A DNA stretch of 64,000 nucleotides from assembly GCF_005943945.1 (NCBI RefSeq), contig NZ_CP040710.1, positions 3,889,501 to 3,953,500 on the forward strand. The letters are read 5' to 3'. A model generated the notes under the pieces. It searched no databases and was not told the origin of the DNA. It worked only from the letters and a program-made list of their open reading frames with translations. How positions within the stretch are numbered: the first letter of the stretch is position 1; each line of letters begins with the position of its first letter. Origin of the DNA: Aggregatimonas sangjinii. Its GTDB lineage: Bacteria > Bacteroidota > Bacteroidia > Flavobacteriales > Flavobacteriaceae. Shown piece by piece: positions 26,596-34,995 of this stretch. A program made the position numbers and the translations under genes.

Positions 26596-27060
26596 TTACC
26601 GCTCGAACACCTTTTCAAATTCTTGACATACCACGATCATACTTTCTCGTGGTACTCTATCAAATTGGGCCAGTTCTTTTTCGTAGTACTCCCAATGGGT
26701 CTTTTTCCATTGTTCCAATGATTGATCGCCTTCACCCTCTAAGCGTGCGTATTCGGCATCGATGCTGAAAAAAGGTTTCAATTTTACTTTGGTCGTCTGC
26801 ACGATACACTGTGCCGTACCCTCCCAATCGGTTACGACCATAAAATCCCCTATTTTCGGGAGTCGCTCCTTTCGGTATTGCAACCCTAGCAACGATGGGG
26901 AAGTAGCCCGCTTTATGCCTTGCTTCACCAGCCTGGCACATTCGTTGGCATCCTGTTCATTATTACAAAAGTGGATTGTCTTGGGGGCCTCGTGAAAAGC
27001 ATCCTCTAGATGCTGATCTAAATAATCACCCCACATGTTTCTTGCTGAAGCATTGTCCAT
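26596..27060 (-). CDS. ASCH domain protein
   Basis: The 154-residue cytosolic protein fits the ASCH (PUA-like beta-barrel) family: a K-x-G-x-K-x-A/T-x-S segment (VKQGIKRATSPSLL), PKIGDFMVVTDWEG, and a C-terminal REYY-like segment (HWEYYEKELAQF). ASCH proteins are thought to bind RNA, and some hydrolyse N4-acetylcytidine. It lies 55 bp downstream of the second GMC gene on the same strand. It is probably not part of the sugar pathway but could be co-transcribed. The N-terminal helix region (WGDYLDQHLEDAF) matches the longer version of the family. Confidence 0.85.
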   Translation of the reverse strand: MDNASARNMWGDYLDQHLEDAFHEAPKTIHFCNNEQDANECARLVKQGIKRATSPSLLGLQYRKERLPKIGDFMVVTDWEGTAQCIVQTTKVKLKPFFSIDAEYARLEGEGDQSLEQWKKTHWEYYEKELAQFDRVPRESMIVVCQEFEKVFER

Positions 27061-27115
27061 TTACCTTAAACGTATTTGTTCTTGCTACTATTGTTGGTTC
27101 GTCATTGTATTTGTT

Positions 27116-28819
27116 TCAGGAAAAGGTTCCTGCCTTGAATGCCGCTGCGGCATGATTGGCGGCCCTTGCCGTAAACGCCATATAGGTCAACGAAGGATTT
27201 ACGCAACTCGAAGAGGTCATAAATGCCCCATCGGTAACATACACATTGGGCACCGTATGTACTTGATTGTGCTTGTTCAAGATCGAAGTCTTTGCACTAT
27301 GTCCCATTCTGGCACCGCCCATTTCGTGAATACCCAAACCAGGTCCCGATGATTCTTCATACGAATTGACGTCTTTGAACCCTGCCTTTTTGAACATGTC
27401 CACGATTTCTTTCTTGATATCTTCCCGCATGCGATATTCGTTTTCCTTGAACTCTACATCGAACGCTAGCTGTGGAAGCCCCCATTTGTCTTTTTCGGTC
27501 GGGCTCAAGGTAACCCTATTGTCGTCATACGGCAGAAACTCCCCGAAACCGGTAACCCCGATCTGCCATTGTCCTGGTTTCAAAATTTCTTCTTTAAGCG
27601 CTTTACCATAGCCCATTTCGGCAACGGCAGCCGACCAATCTTGACGGCTTGCGGTACCTTGATACCCAAAGCCGCGTAGGTATCCTTCGCGCTTGGTCGC
27701 TGCATCGAGGTTCACGAATCGAGGAATATAAAACCCGTTAGCCCGCCTTCCCTTATAATATTTGTCAAGGTAGCCATCAACTTTGGCCGTTGCACCCAGT
27801 TTGTAATGATGGTCCATAATACCGCGGCCCAAGGCGTCGGAATCATTTCCTAACCCGTTCGGGAATCGTGCCGATTTCGATTGCAGCAGAATGCCAACAG
27901 AGGCCATGGCAGAGGCACATAGGAAAATTACCTTGGCCTTGAATTCGATTTTCTCGTTTGTTTCGGCATCGATCACCTTTACACCGGTCGCTTTTTTGGT
28001 CACATCGTCATAACTGATTTCATAGACGATACTGTTGGCACGTAAGGTCATGTTTCCAGTTCGTTCCGCCGCAGGCAATGTAGACGAATTGCTACTAAAA
28101 TAGCCCCCGAAAGGGCACCCTCGCGAACATCTATTTCTGTTCTGACATACGCCGCGATTTTCAAAATTAGCATTCGGATCGGTAATATGGGCCGTTCTTC
28201 CGATGGTCACTACGCGGCCGTCGTCGAATTTTTCGGAAACCGCCTTTTTCAAATCCTTCTCTACACAATTCAATTGCATGGCCGGTTGGTATTTTCCATC
28301 GGGTAATTGCCTTAGACCAAGGTTCTCGCCACTCACCCCAATATACTCCTCTACTTTGTCATACCAAGGTGAAATATCTTTGTAGCGCACGGGCCAATCA
28401 ATACTGATGCCTTCCTTTTTGTTAGCTTCAAAATCGATATCGCTCCAACGATAGCTCTGTCGACCCCAAGTCAGGGAACGTCCTCCTACCTGGTATCCGC
28501 GAATCCAATCGAAACGTTTCGTTTCAACGTAGGGATGTTCCAAATCATTGACGAAAAAATGCTTATTGTCCTCCTTCGGGGCCCAACCCACGCGATTTTG
28601 CACATGGTATTTTTTCTTGTCATCCTTCGACAGTTCCCCTTTCAGATCATAGTCCCATGGATCATCGTTCATGGTCGGATAGTCCTGCACATGTTTGACC
28701 ATACGGCCTCTTTCCAACACCAGGGTTTTTAATCCATTCTCGCAAAGTTCCTTTGCTGCCCAGCCGCCGCTGATTCCCGTCCCCACCACGATGGCATCAT
28801 ACTGGTCTTCTGTATTCAT
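27116..28819 (-). CDS. GMC family oxidoreductase, second paralogue
   Basis: This 567-residue paralogue of the 20263 gene keeps the FAD motif GTGISGG near the start, VGGRSLTWGR, the cysteine cluster (CQNRNRCSRGCPFG) and the catalytic pair H498 (HEMGGARMG) and N541 (CVNPSLTYM). It has no signal peptide and, unlike the first copy, no adjacent subunit-3 gene, so it must share that subunit, use another elsewhere, or stay in the cytosol. It is divergent from 28979, with a 10-bp inverted repeat in the shared 159-bp promoter region. The likely activity is oxidation of a glycoside or sugar hydroxyl. Confidence 0.92.
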   Translation of the reverse strand: MNTEDQYDAIVVGTGISGGWAAKELCENGLKTLVLERGRMVKHVQDYPTMNDDPWDYDLKGELSKDDKKKYHVQNRVGWAPKEDNKHFFVNDLEHPYVETKRFDWIRGYQVGGRSLTWGRQSYRWSDIDFEANKKEGISIDWPVRYKDISPWYDKVEEYIGVSGENLGLRQLPDGKYQPAMQLNCVEKDLKKAVSEKFDDGRVVTIGRTAHITDPNANFENRGVCQNRNRCSRGCPFGGYFSSNSSTLPAAERTGNMTLRANSIVYEISYDDVTKKATGVKVIDAETNEKIEFKAKVIFLCASAMASVGILLQSKSARFPNGLGNDSDALGRGIMDHHYKLGATAKVDGYLDKYYKGRRANGFYIPRFVNLDAATKREGYLRGFGYQGTASRQDWSAAVAEMGYGKALKEEILKPGQWQIGVTGFGEFLPYDDNRVTLSPTEKDKWGLPQLAFDVEFKENEYRMREDIKKEIVDMFKKAGFKDVNSYEESSGPGLGIHEMGGARMGHSAKTSILNKHNQVHTVPNVYVTDGAFMTSSSCVNPSLTYMAFTARAANHAAAAFKAGTFS

Positions 28820-28852
28820 ATATTCATTCTTCCGTTAATTCTGTCAGTTTTC

Positions 28853-28883
28853 CTATATTTATGACTTGTCCCAATAAATATAG
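28853..28883. promoter_or_regulatory. Inverted repeat in divergent promoter region (candidate operator)
   Basis: ctatatttat (28853-28862) and ataaatatag (28874-28883) are exact reverse complements separated by 11 bp, centre to centre 21 bp. It lies 34 bp from the GMC start and 96 bp from the 28979 start. A dimeric repressor or activator could bind here. The AT-rich arms reduce confidence. Confidence 0.4.
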
Positions 28884-28978
28884 CCTTTGGTAAAATACAA
28901 AGTACTAAATATAAGGTATATTCTTAAAATCAGCATATTCGGAAACCTCCTTAAAATTTAATAAAGAAATAGCATAGC

Positions 28979-30031
28979 ATGAAGACAATTAAAGGACCCG
29001 CCGTTTTTTTGGCGCAATTCGTAGACAGTGAAGCCCCTTTTAACTCCTTGGACGGCATGTGCAAATGGGCGGCCGATCTTGGGTATAAGGGCATACAGAT
29101 TCCGACTTGGGAACATTTCCTTATCGATTTGGACAAAGCGGCTGAAAGTCAAGACTACTGCGATGAGTTGAAAGGAAAGGTAAACTCCTACGGATTGGAA
29201 ATTACGGAACTTTCTACCCATCTACAGGGTCAGCTGGTAGCCGTACACCCGGCCTATGACCTTATGTTCGATAATTTTGCTCCCGATGCCGTAAAGAACA
29301 ATCCCAAGGCCCGTACCGAATGGGCGGTAGATGTGGTAAAGAAAGCGGCCACGGCCAGCCGTCGACTGGGGATTACCGCGCATGCTACCTTTTCGGGAGC
29401 GCTCCTCTGGCATACCTGGCACCCTTGGCCGCAAAGACCACCAGGACTGGTTGAAATGGGTTTCGAGGAACTTGCCAAAAGATGGATGCCGATATTGAAC
29501 CATTTTGATAAAGAAGGTGTAGATGTTTGTTATGAAATCCATCCCGGGGAAGATCTTCACGATGGCGATACCTTTGAGCGCTTCTTAGAGGCTACAGGGA
29601 ATCACAAACGAGTGAACATCCTTTACGACCCTAGCCATTTTGTGTTACAGCAACTGGATTACATCGAATATATAGACCACTACCATGAATTTATTAAGTC
29701 GTTTCATGTAAAGGATTCCGAATTCAACCCTACCGGAAAGAAAGGTGCTTTTGGCGGTTACAATGATTGGGGCGACCGAGCAGGCCGATACCGTTCGCTT
29801 GGTGATGGCCAAATAGATTTTAAGACTATTTTTTCCAAATTAACGCAATACGGTTGCGATGTTTGGGCCGTGATGGAATGGGAATGTTGCATTAAAAGTC
29901 CGGAACAAGGAGCACGCGAAGGGGCTATATTTATTCAAGACCATATTATCGAGGCGACCGAAAAGACCTTTGATGATTTTGCCGGTGGCGCTGCGGATAC
30001 CGAGTTGCTAAAAAAAATATTGGGTACCTAA
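28979..30031 (+). CDS. Sugar phosphate isomerase/epimerase (TIM barrel), cytosolic
   Basis: This 350-residue protein has no signal peptide. It has the xylose-isomerase-like metal ligand set: Glu in VCYEIHPGED, Asp and His in LYDPSHFVL, His in SFHVKDSEF, and Glu in VMEWEC. Unusual aromatic/proline segments (HTWHPWPQRPPG near residue 142) may shape a larger substrate pocket. It belongs to the family repeatedly found beside GMC and Gfo/Idh oxidoreductases. Some relatives act on 3-keto-glycosides, including C-glycoside-cleaving enzymes. Here it heads a rightward operon with two DUF1080 lipoproteins. Isomerase, epimerase or lyase action on keto-sugars are all possible. Confidence 0.88.
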   Translation: MKTIKGPAVFLAQFVDSEAPFNSLDGMCKWAADLGYKGIQIPTWEHFLIDLDKAAESQDYCDELKGKVNSYGLEITELSTHLQGQLVAVHPAYDLMFDNFAPDAVKNNPKARTEWAVDVVKKAATASRRLGITAHATFSGALLWHTWHPWPQRPPGLVEMGFEELAKRWMPILNHFDKEGVDVCYEIHPGEDLHDGDTFERFLEATGNHKRVNILYDPSHFVLQQLDYIEYIDHYHEFIKSFHVKDSEFNPTGKKGAFGGYNDWGDRAGRYRSLGDGQIDFKTIFSKLTQYGCDVWAVMEWECCIKSPEQGAREGAIFIQDHIIEATEKTFDDFAGGAADTELLKKILGT

Positions 30032-30193
30032 AAGTAATTCAGGAGGCCAGAACAACAGATTTGTTCTAGACTTCCTATTAACCCATAGGGCCGTCAGATT
30101 TGAATTGTTGTCGAATGATATACCCGAAGATGTCTTACGAAGAATGCTCTAACGACCTACCGATTTGATGCGATAACCGAAGAAACACTACCA

Positions 30194-30946
30194 ATGAAAA
30201 ATCTATTTACATTATTCTTAATCCTATTGGTTTTCGGATGCAAAGAAAAACCCACCGAAACCTCCGAAGAAAAGGATGCTGAAATGATTGCAAAAACCGA
30301 ATTGGCAACCCAAGAAAACGAATGGACCGTTCTTTTTGATGGCACTTCCTTTGACGGGTGGCATGAATATCTAAAAGCGGAAGTCTCCGAAAATTGGAAG
30401 ATTGAAGACGGGGCAATGGTATTCCATCCGCCTGAGAACAGAGAAGACAAGGAAAGTTTCAATTTGGTATCGGACAAGACATACACCGACTTTATTCTTT
30501 CATTGGAATGGCGTATTTCCGAAGGCGGCAATAGCGGAGTCTTTTGGGGAATCAAGGAAATAGAAAGTCTTAAAAAACCCTATGAGACCGGGCCGGAGAT
30601 TCAAGTGTTGGACAACGACCGACATCCCGATGGAAAAAATGGCAAAAGCCATCAAGCGGGCGCGCTATACGACATGGTTTCCCCGACGGAAGATGTAACC
30701 AAGCCGGTCGGCGAATGGAATTTGTTCGAGATTACCATAAACCATCAAACGAACTCTGGTGGCGTTGTGCTTAATGGAACGGAAATCGTGAAATTTCCAT
30801 TGAACGACCCTGAATGGAAAGAAATGGTTTCGAAGTCGAAATTTGCCGATTGGGAACACTTTGGAAAATACACCACCGGTAAAATCGGTTTGCAGGACCA
30901 CGGTGACCGGGTAGCCTTTCGTAATATTAAAATCAAGGAACTGTAA
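30194..30946 (+). CDS. DUF1080 / 3-keto-disaccharide hydrolase family lipoprotein
   Basis: The 250-residue protein has a lipoprotein signal (LLVFGC, Cys 16) and one DUF1080 beta-sandwich: LFDGTSFDGWHEY near residue 48, ISEGGNSGVFWGI, EIQVLDNDRHPDG, a HQAGALYDM stretch and the closing LQDHGDRVAFRNIKI. The family, once of unknown function, is now linked to hydrolysis of 3-keto-O-glycosides in the periplasm. The lipid anchor puts it in the same compartment as the GMC/subunit-3 dehydrogenase, so oxidation followed by cleavage is a coherent pathway. The C-terminal RNIKI segment is complete, so the gene looks intact. Confidence 0.9.
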   Translation: MKNLFTLFLILLVFGCKEKPTETSEEKDAEMIAKTELATQENEWTVLFDGTSFDGWHEYLKAEVSENWKIEDGAMVFHPPENREDKESFNLVSDKTYTDFILSLEWRISEGGNSGVFWGIKEIESLKKPYETGPEIQVLDNDRHPDGKNGKSHQAGALYDMVSPTEDVTKPVGEWNLFEITINHQTNSGGVVLNGTEIVKFPLNDPEWKEMVSKSKFADWEHFGKYTTGKIGLQDHGDRVAFRNIKIKEL

Positions 30947-31088
30947 AACACAAGCAAAGATGCTGGAAAAAACCATCAAACGTCCGTAAAACGGTTCGGT
31001 CTGGAACTTTTCAAAATTTTAAAACATTCGCTCCGGAGAAATCTGGAAAAAGAGTCCGATTTCAACTATAATTTCACCCATACATACT

Positions 31089-31910
31089 ATGAAATACCGT
31101 TACCTTATTACAATTCTTATACTTCTGAGCGTTTTAGCCTGTCAGGAAAAAGGGAAAGCAATCGTAGAAGAAATCAGTGCCGAGGTTAGAGACTCGGTCA
31201 TCGTTCACGAGGAATATTCCGGTACCGAGCCGACCAAACCCGAAGAAACCGAATTTTACGAACCAAAGGTGCCCGTCGTTGGCCCAGCATTAAATGGAAA
31301 AACGCCAAGTGATGCCATCGTGCTCTTTGACGGTAGTTCTCTGGATGGGTGGGTACAGTCTCAAGACAGCACTGCGGCCAAATGGATACTGAACAACGAT
31401 GGCAGCATGACGGTAGCCGACAAGACCGGAAACATTCAGACCAAACAAGACTTTGGAAGTATTCAATTGCATATGGAATGGCGCTCGCCCGCAGAAGTAC
31501 AACGTGAGGGTCAAAATAGGGGCAACAGCGGCGTTTTTCTCAATGGTATTTACGAAGTACAAATTCTGGATAATAATGACAACGCTACCTACGTGAATGG
31601 GCAGGTAGGTTCGATTTATAAGCAGCATACACCTTTAGCAATGGCTTCGGTGCCCTCAGGCGAGTGGAATAGTTATGATATTATCTATCACGCCCCTGAA
31701 TTCGATGCCGATGGTAACAAAATCAAATCGGGCACGATGACCGTGCTACACAATGGAGTGCTCCTACAGGATCATGTAGAGATCAAAGGAACTACACCCT
31801 ACATTGGTTGGCCTAAGAACGACGCCCACGGTAAAGGACCTTTAATGCTACAGGATCACGGCGACAGTAGTCGCGTAAGTTTTCGCAATATCTGGGTCCG
31901 GGAACTTTAA
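31089..31910 (+). CDS. DUF1080 / 3-keto-disaccharide hydrolase family lipoprotein, second copy
   Basis: The 273-residue paralogue has a lipobox at VLACQ (Cys 18) and a longer acidic tether (to about residue 70) than the first copy. The DUF1080 core is intact: LFDGSSLDGWVQ, NRGNSGVFLNGIYEVQILDN, a PSGEWNSYDI strand and the closing MLQDHGDSSRVSFRNIWV. It differs from the first copy in lacking the HPDG loop and in its central loop (YVNGQVGSIYKQ), so it may accept a different aglycone or linkage. It is the last gene of the sugar cluster. The next gene has its own TAnnTTTG promoter. Confidence 0.9.
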   Translation: MKYRYLITILILLSVLACQEKGKAIVEEISAEVRDSVIVHEEYSGTEPTKPEETEFYEPKVPVVGPALNGKTPSDAIVLFDGSSLDGWVQSQDSTAAKWILNNDGSMTVADKTGNIQTKQDFGSIQLHMEWRSPAEVQREGQNRGNSGVFLNGIYEVQILDNNDNATYVNGQVGSIYKQHTPLAMASVPSGEWNSYDIIYHAPEFDADGNKIKSGTMTVLHNGVLLQDHVEIKGTTPYIGWPKNDAHGKGPLMLQDHGDSSRVSFRNIWVREL

Positions 31911-31939
31911 AGGCGGTCGGCTTGCTGGCCTAAAACCGT

Positions 31940-31947
31940 TACCTTTG
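31940..31947 (+). promoter_or_regulatory. -7 promoter element (TACCTTTG) for yicC-gmk-nadD
   Basis: TACCTTTG is an exact match to TAnnTTTG and lies 20 bp before the yicC ATG, leaving a very short leader. A TTG at 31922-31924 could be the -33 element, at slightly less than usual spacing. Confidence 0.55.
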
Positions 31948-31967
31948 CACCAATCTAAAATGCACCT

Positions 31968-32825
31968 ATGATTCAATCCATGACGGGTTTTGGGAAACAT
32001 GTTATACAGCTTCCCTCAAAAAAAATTACCGTAGAGCTCAAATCCCTGAACAGTAAAAATCTAGATTTGAATGCGCGAATGCCTTCCGCCTATCGTGAAA
32101 AAGAACTAGATCTGCGCAAAATGATCGCCAGCTCTTTGGTTCGCGGGAAGGTAGACTTTGGATTGTACGTTGAATATACCGGTGCCGAGACCTCTTCGGT
32201 CATCAATAAAGAAGCCGTTAGGGCTTATATGGTTCAACTTGCAGCAATTGCAGACGGAGACGATTTAAGGCTGATGGAAATGGCCTTGCGCATGCCGGAC
32301 AGTATGAAGACCGAACGTGAAGACATCGATGAGGAGGAATACGAAGCGATACTTGTCGCCTTGAAGCAAGCCTTGGTCGAAATCAATACATTCAGATCTG
32401 CCGAAGGGAGCGTACTCGAGAAAGATTTTATCGAGCGGGTAGAATCCCTTGAGCAGTTGCTGGAAAAAATCGTACAAATAGATCCCGATCGGCAGACCGA
32501 TGTTCGTGAGCGTTTGGAAAAAGCAGTGGCCGATTTAAAGACCGATGTAGACGAAAACCGTTTTGAGCAAGAGTTGATTTACTATTTGGAAAAGTATGAT
32601 ATTACAGAGGAAAAAGTACGCTTGAAAAATCACTTGGACTATTTTTCGGGAACCTTGAAATCTGAAGATTCGAACGGGAAAAAGTTGGGATTCATTACCC
32701 AGGAAATCGGCCGGGAAATCAACACTATTGGATCAAAGGCAAATTATGCGCCTATGCAACAACTGGTCGTTCAGATGAAAGATGAACTCGAGAAGATCAA
32801 AGAACAAATGCTGAATGTACTGTAG
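31968..32825 (+). CDS. YicC/YloC family endoribonuclease
   Basis: The 285-residue protein begins with the family hallmark MIQSMTGFGK and ends with the DUF1732-type C-terminus (IGREINTIGSKANYAPMQ, then a helical tail). YicC family proteins are cytosolic, metal-dependent endoribonucleases tied to stationary-phase RNA turnover. A long central helical segment (residues of about 120-200) is as expected. It is followed after 117 bp by gmk, a pairing commonly seen across bacteria, and then nadD. The length is normal for the family. Confidence 0.95.
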   Translation: MIQSMTGFGKHVIQLPSKKITVELKSLNSKNLDLNARMPSAYREKELDLRKMIASSLVRGKVDFGLYVEYTGAETSSVINKEAVRAYMVQLAAIADGDDLRLMEMALRMPDSMKTEREDIDEEEYEAILVALKQALVEINTFRSAEGSVLEKDFIERVESLEQLLEKIVQIDPDRQTDVRERLEKAVADLKTDVDENRFEQELIYYLEKYDITEEKVRLKNHLDYFSGTLKSEDSNGKKLGFITQEIGREINTIGSKANYAPMQQLVVQMKDELEKIKEQMLNVL

Positions 32826-32942
32826 TTCCAATAAAAATAAAGGTAAAGCACCCATGATTCCAAGCCTTCTTTTGAACTTTGCATTGAAACAAATCAACTT
32901 TTACAGCTGCATAAAGGCAGTCAAATAAACTTTTTCTATTAC

Positions 32943-33554
32943 ATGAAAGGCGGCAAATTACTCATATTTTCGGCACCCTCGGGTAGTGGCAAAACCACTA
33001 TTGTTAAACACTTACTGGAACAAACCGAACTCAATCTGGCATTTTCGGTTTCGGCGACCTCAAGACCTAGAAGAGGAAAGGAGAAAAATGGGGAACACTA
33101 CTACTTCATTACCGTATCCGAATTTAAGAAGCATATACGAAATGACGATTTTTTGGAATGGGAAGAAGTGTACCGCGACAATTTCTATGGTACGCTTAAA
33201 AGTGAAGTAGATCGGCTTTGGGCAGAGGGAAAAAATGTTATTTTCGATATAGATGTCGCAGGCGGTCTACGGATCAAAAAGAAGTTTCCGGAGAAAACAC
33301 TAGCCGTTTTTGTAAAGCCGCCCAGTATCGATGAATTGAAAATACGCCTCAAAAAACGCAGTACGGAAAGTGACGACAAAATCAATATGCGTATCGCCAA
33401 GGCATCGGTAGAATTGGCCACAGCGCCCCAATTCGATAAAATCATCAAAAATTACGATTTGGATACGGCTTTAGGGGAGGCCTATGAGCTCGTTGCAGAT
33501 TTTATTGGCCTTTCAAATACCGATACGATTGCCAACAAAAACACGAAAGAGTGA
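32943..33554 (+). CDS. gmk: Guanylate kinase
   Basis: The 203-residue enzyme phosphorylates GMP to GDP with ATP. The P-loop is SAPSGSGKTT (residues of about 10-19). The GMP-binding part is seen in SATSRPRRGKEKNGEHYYF, and the adenine/lid region in KRSTESDDKINMRI. The length is typical. The stop codon overlaps the GTG start of nadD (GTGA), so the two genes are translationally coupled, a common arrangement in Flavobacteriia. Confidence 0.97.
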   Translation: MKGGKLLIFSAPSGSGKTTIVKHLLEQTELNLAFSVSATSRPRRGKEKNGEHYYFITVSEFKKHIRNDDFLEWEEVYRDNFYGTLKSEVDRLWAEGKNVIFDIDVAGGLRIKKKFPEKTLAVFVKPPSIDELKIRLKKRSTESDDKINMRIAKASVELATAPQFDKIIKNYDLDTALGEAYELVADFIGLSNTDTIANKNTKE

Positions 33555-34135
33555 AGCGGGTCGGCCTTTACTTCGGAACATTCAACCCCATTCATATCGG
33601 CCATATGGTTCTGGCCAATCATATGGTGGAGTTTTCCGATTTGGACGAAGTGTGGCTTGTCGTCACACCCCAAAGCCCTTTCAAGACCAAGAAGAGCCTC
33701 TTGGACAATCACCATCGGTATCAAATGGTTTTCGAGGCGACAAAAGACTTTCCGAAATTGAAACCAAGTAAGATAGAGTTCGATTTGCCCCAACCGAATT
33801 ACACCATCAACACCTTAGTGCATTTGGAAGAAAAATATGGGGTAGCCTTTCAATTTTGCCTGATCATGGGTGAGGACAACCTCAAAGGTTTTCATAAATG
33901 GAAAAATTACGAGGCAATATTGGAAAACTATGACTTATATGTTTATCCGAGGGTATCTGAAGGAATAGTGGAGCATCAATTTAAAGACCATCCGAAAATA
34001 CATCATGTGGCGGCGCCCATCATGGAAATCTCATCAACCTTTATTCGAAAAAACCATAAAGAGGGAAAGAACATTCGTTCCATGCTGCCTGAAAACGTAT
34101 GGCAGTATTTAGACGAAATGAATTTTTACAGGTAA
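33551..34135 (+). CDS. nadD: Nicotinate-nucleotide adenylyltransferase
   Basis: The 194-residue enzyme makes deamido-NAD from nicotinate mononucleotide and ATP. The nucleotidyltransferase motif GTFNPIHIGHM (HxGH) lies at residues 9-19, and the second motif is ISSTFIRKNHKEG. The GTG start overlaps the gmk stop by four bases and is required for the complete N-terminal motif. The gene is closed by a strong two-way terminator about 180 bp downstream. The size is normal. Confidence 0.96.
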   Translation: MKRVGLYFGTFNPIHIGHMVLANHMVEFSDLDEVWLVVTPQSPFKTKKSLLDNHHRYQMVFEATKDFPKLKPSKIEFDLPQPNYTINTLVHLEEKYGVAFQFCLIMGEDNLKGFHKWKNYEAILENYDLYVYPRVSEGIVEHQFKDHPKIHHVAAPIMEISSTFIRKNHKEGKNIRSMLPENVWQYLDEMNFYR

Positions 34136-34316
34136 TATCTTTTCTAAATGCCGTTAGGGAATGGCGCTTGTACCTACCTTCCTACTATTCCATTTGTTCG
34201 ATATTCTTTGAAAGGTGTTCGACCGCTAATACATAAAAAACCGCTATACCGAAATCATTGCGGAAATGATGAATTACAATAGGGCTGCCTTATAGCAAAA
34301 GGGAATAATAGAAATA

Positions 34317-34360
34317 GAGGCTGTCTAAAAAGTAATAGATTATACTTTTTAGACGGCCTC
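34317..34360. terminator. Bidirectional terminator between nadD and yiaA-like gene
   Basis: An 18-bp stem (34317-34334 with 34343-34360, one G-U or A-C mismatch depending on strand) has an 8-base loop and lies between convergent genes. The A-rich and T-rich parts of the arms allow use on both strands. Confidence 0.8.
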
Positions 34361-34374
34361 TTCCATTTCACTTT

Positions 34375-34842
34375 TTAAAACTTCGTTTTTTGCTGCTCTT
34401 CCATACTATCTAAATATTGGATATCCCGTGTATTTTTCTGAACCGCCACGGCAGCGAATAAACTCAGTGTAAATGACATGGCGTAAAACCCCTTCTCGCT
34501 CAGCTCTAAATCGGCATTCCATAAACCGATGATCAGCAGCGTGACGGAAGTGAGGGTAGTAAACCAGCTAATACCATAATAGATATCGGTAACCTGAATG
34601 CCTTCCTGTCTATCGCGAACACTTTTCTGTACCGATACTACCGAAAAGAGTCCGAACAGGAGAATGGTAAAGTAGTAGCCTTTTTCGTTTAATTCCATAT
34701 AGGCGTTCCACAAACCGATACAATAGGAAACCATTCCTATAAGTAAAGCGATCCAAGCAGCCGATACGAATGCAGACGTCGGTCTTCCGTTAAATGCTTC
34801 AATCTTTTTTTCCTCTTTCTTGTTGTTCATTGCATTTTCCAT
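34375..34842 (-). CDS. YiaA/YiaB family inner membrane protein
   Basis: This 155-residue integral membrane protein has two copies of the YiaAB unit. Each has two hydrophobic helices with a conserved GLWNAxxELxEKGYY/F turn (residues of about 43-57 and 106-120) followed by an xVQKxxRD end. The polar N-terminus holds a KKEEKK cluster. No biochemical role is established for the family. It is monocistronic, closed by the shared terminator, and faces the divergent 34996 gene across a 150-bp AT-rich region. An internal Met at residue 5 is an equally possible start. Confidence 0.88.
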   Translation of the reverse strand: MENAMNNKKEEKKIEAFNGRPTSAFVSAAWIALLIGMVSYCIGLWNAYMELNEKGYYFTILLFGLFSVVSVQKSVRDRQEGIQVTDIYYGISWFTTLTSVTLLIIGLWNADLELSEKGFYAMSFTLSLFAAVAVQKNTRDIQYLDSMEEQQKTKF

Positions 34843-34995
34843 AATCTTTTGTTTTTAGGATTACGGGGCAAAGATGCGATAGCGTTTCCGTCCGCGAAAT
34901 GAAAGAATTTTTAAAAACTTACGTTTAATTTATGTATTAAATTATAACTTTATCCATATTTACATAGCTTTTTAGAAACTCTAACTTATGTTTAA

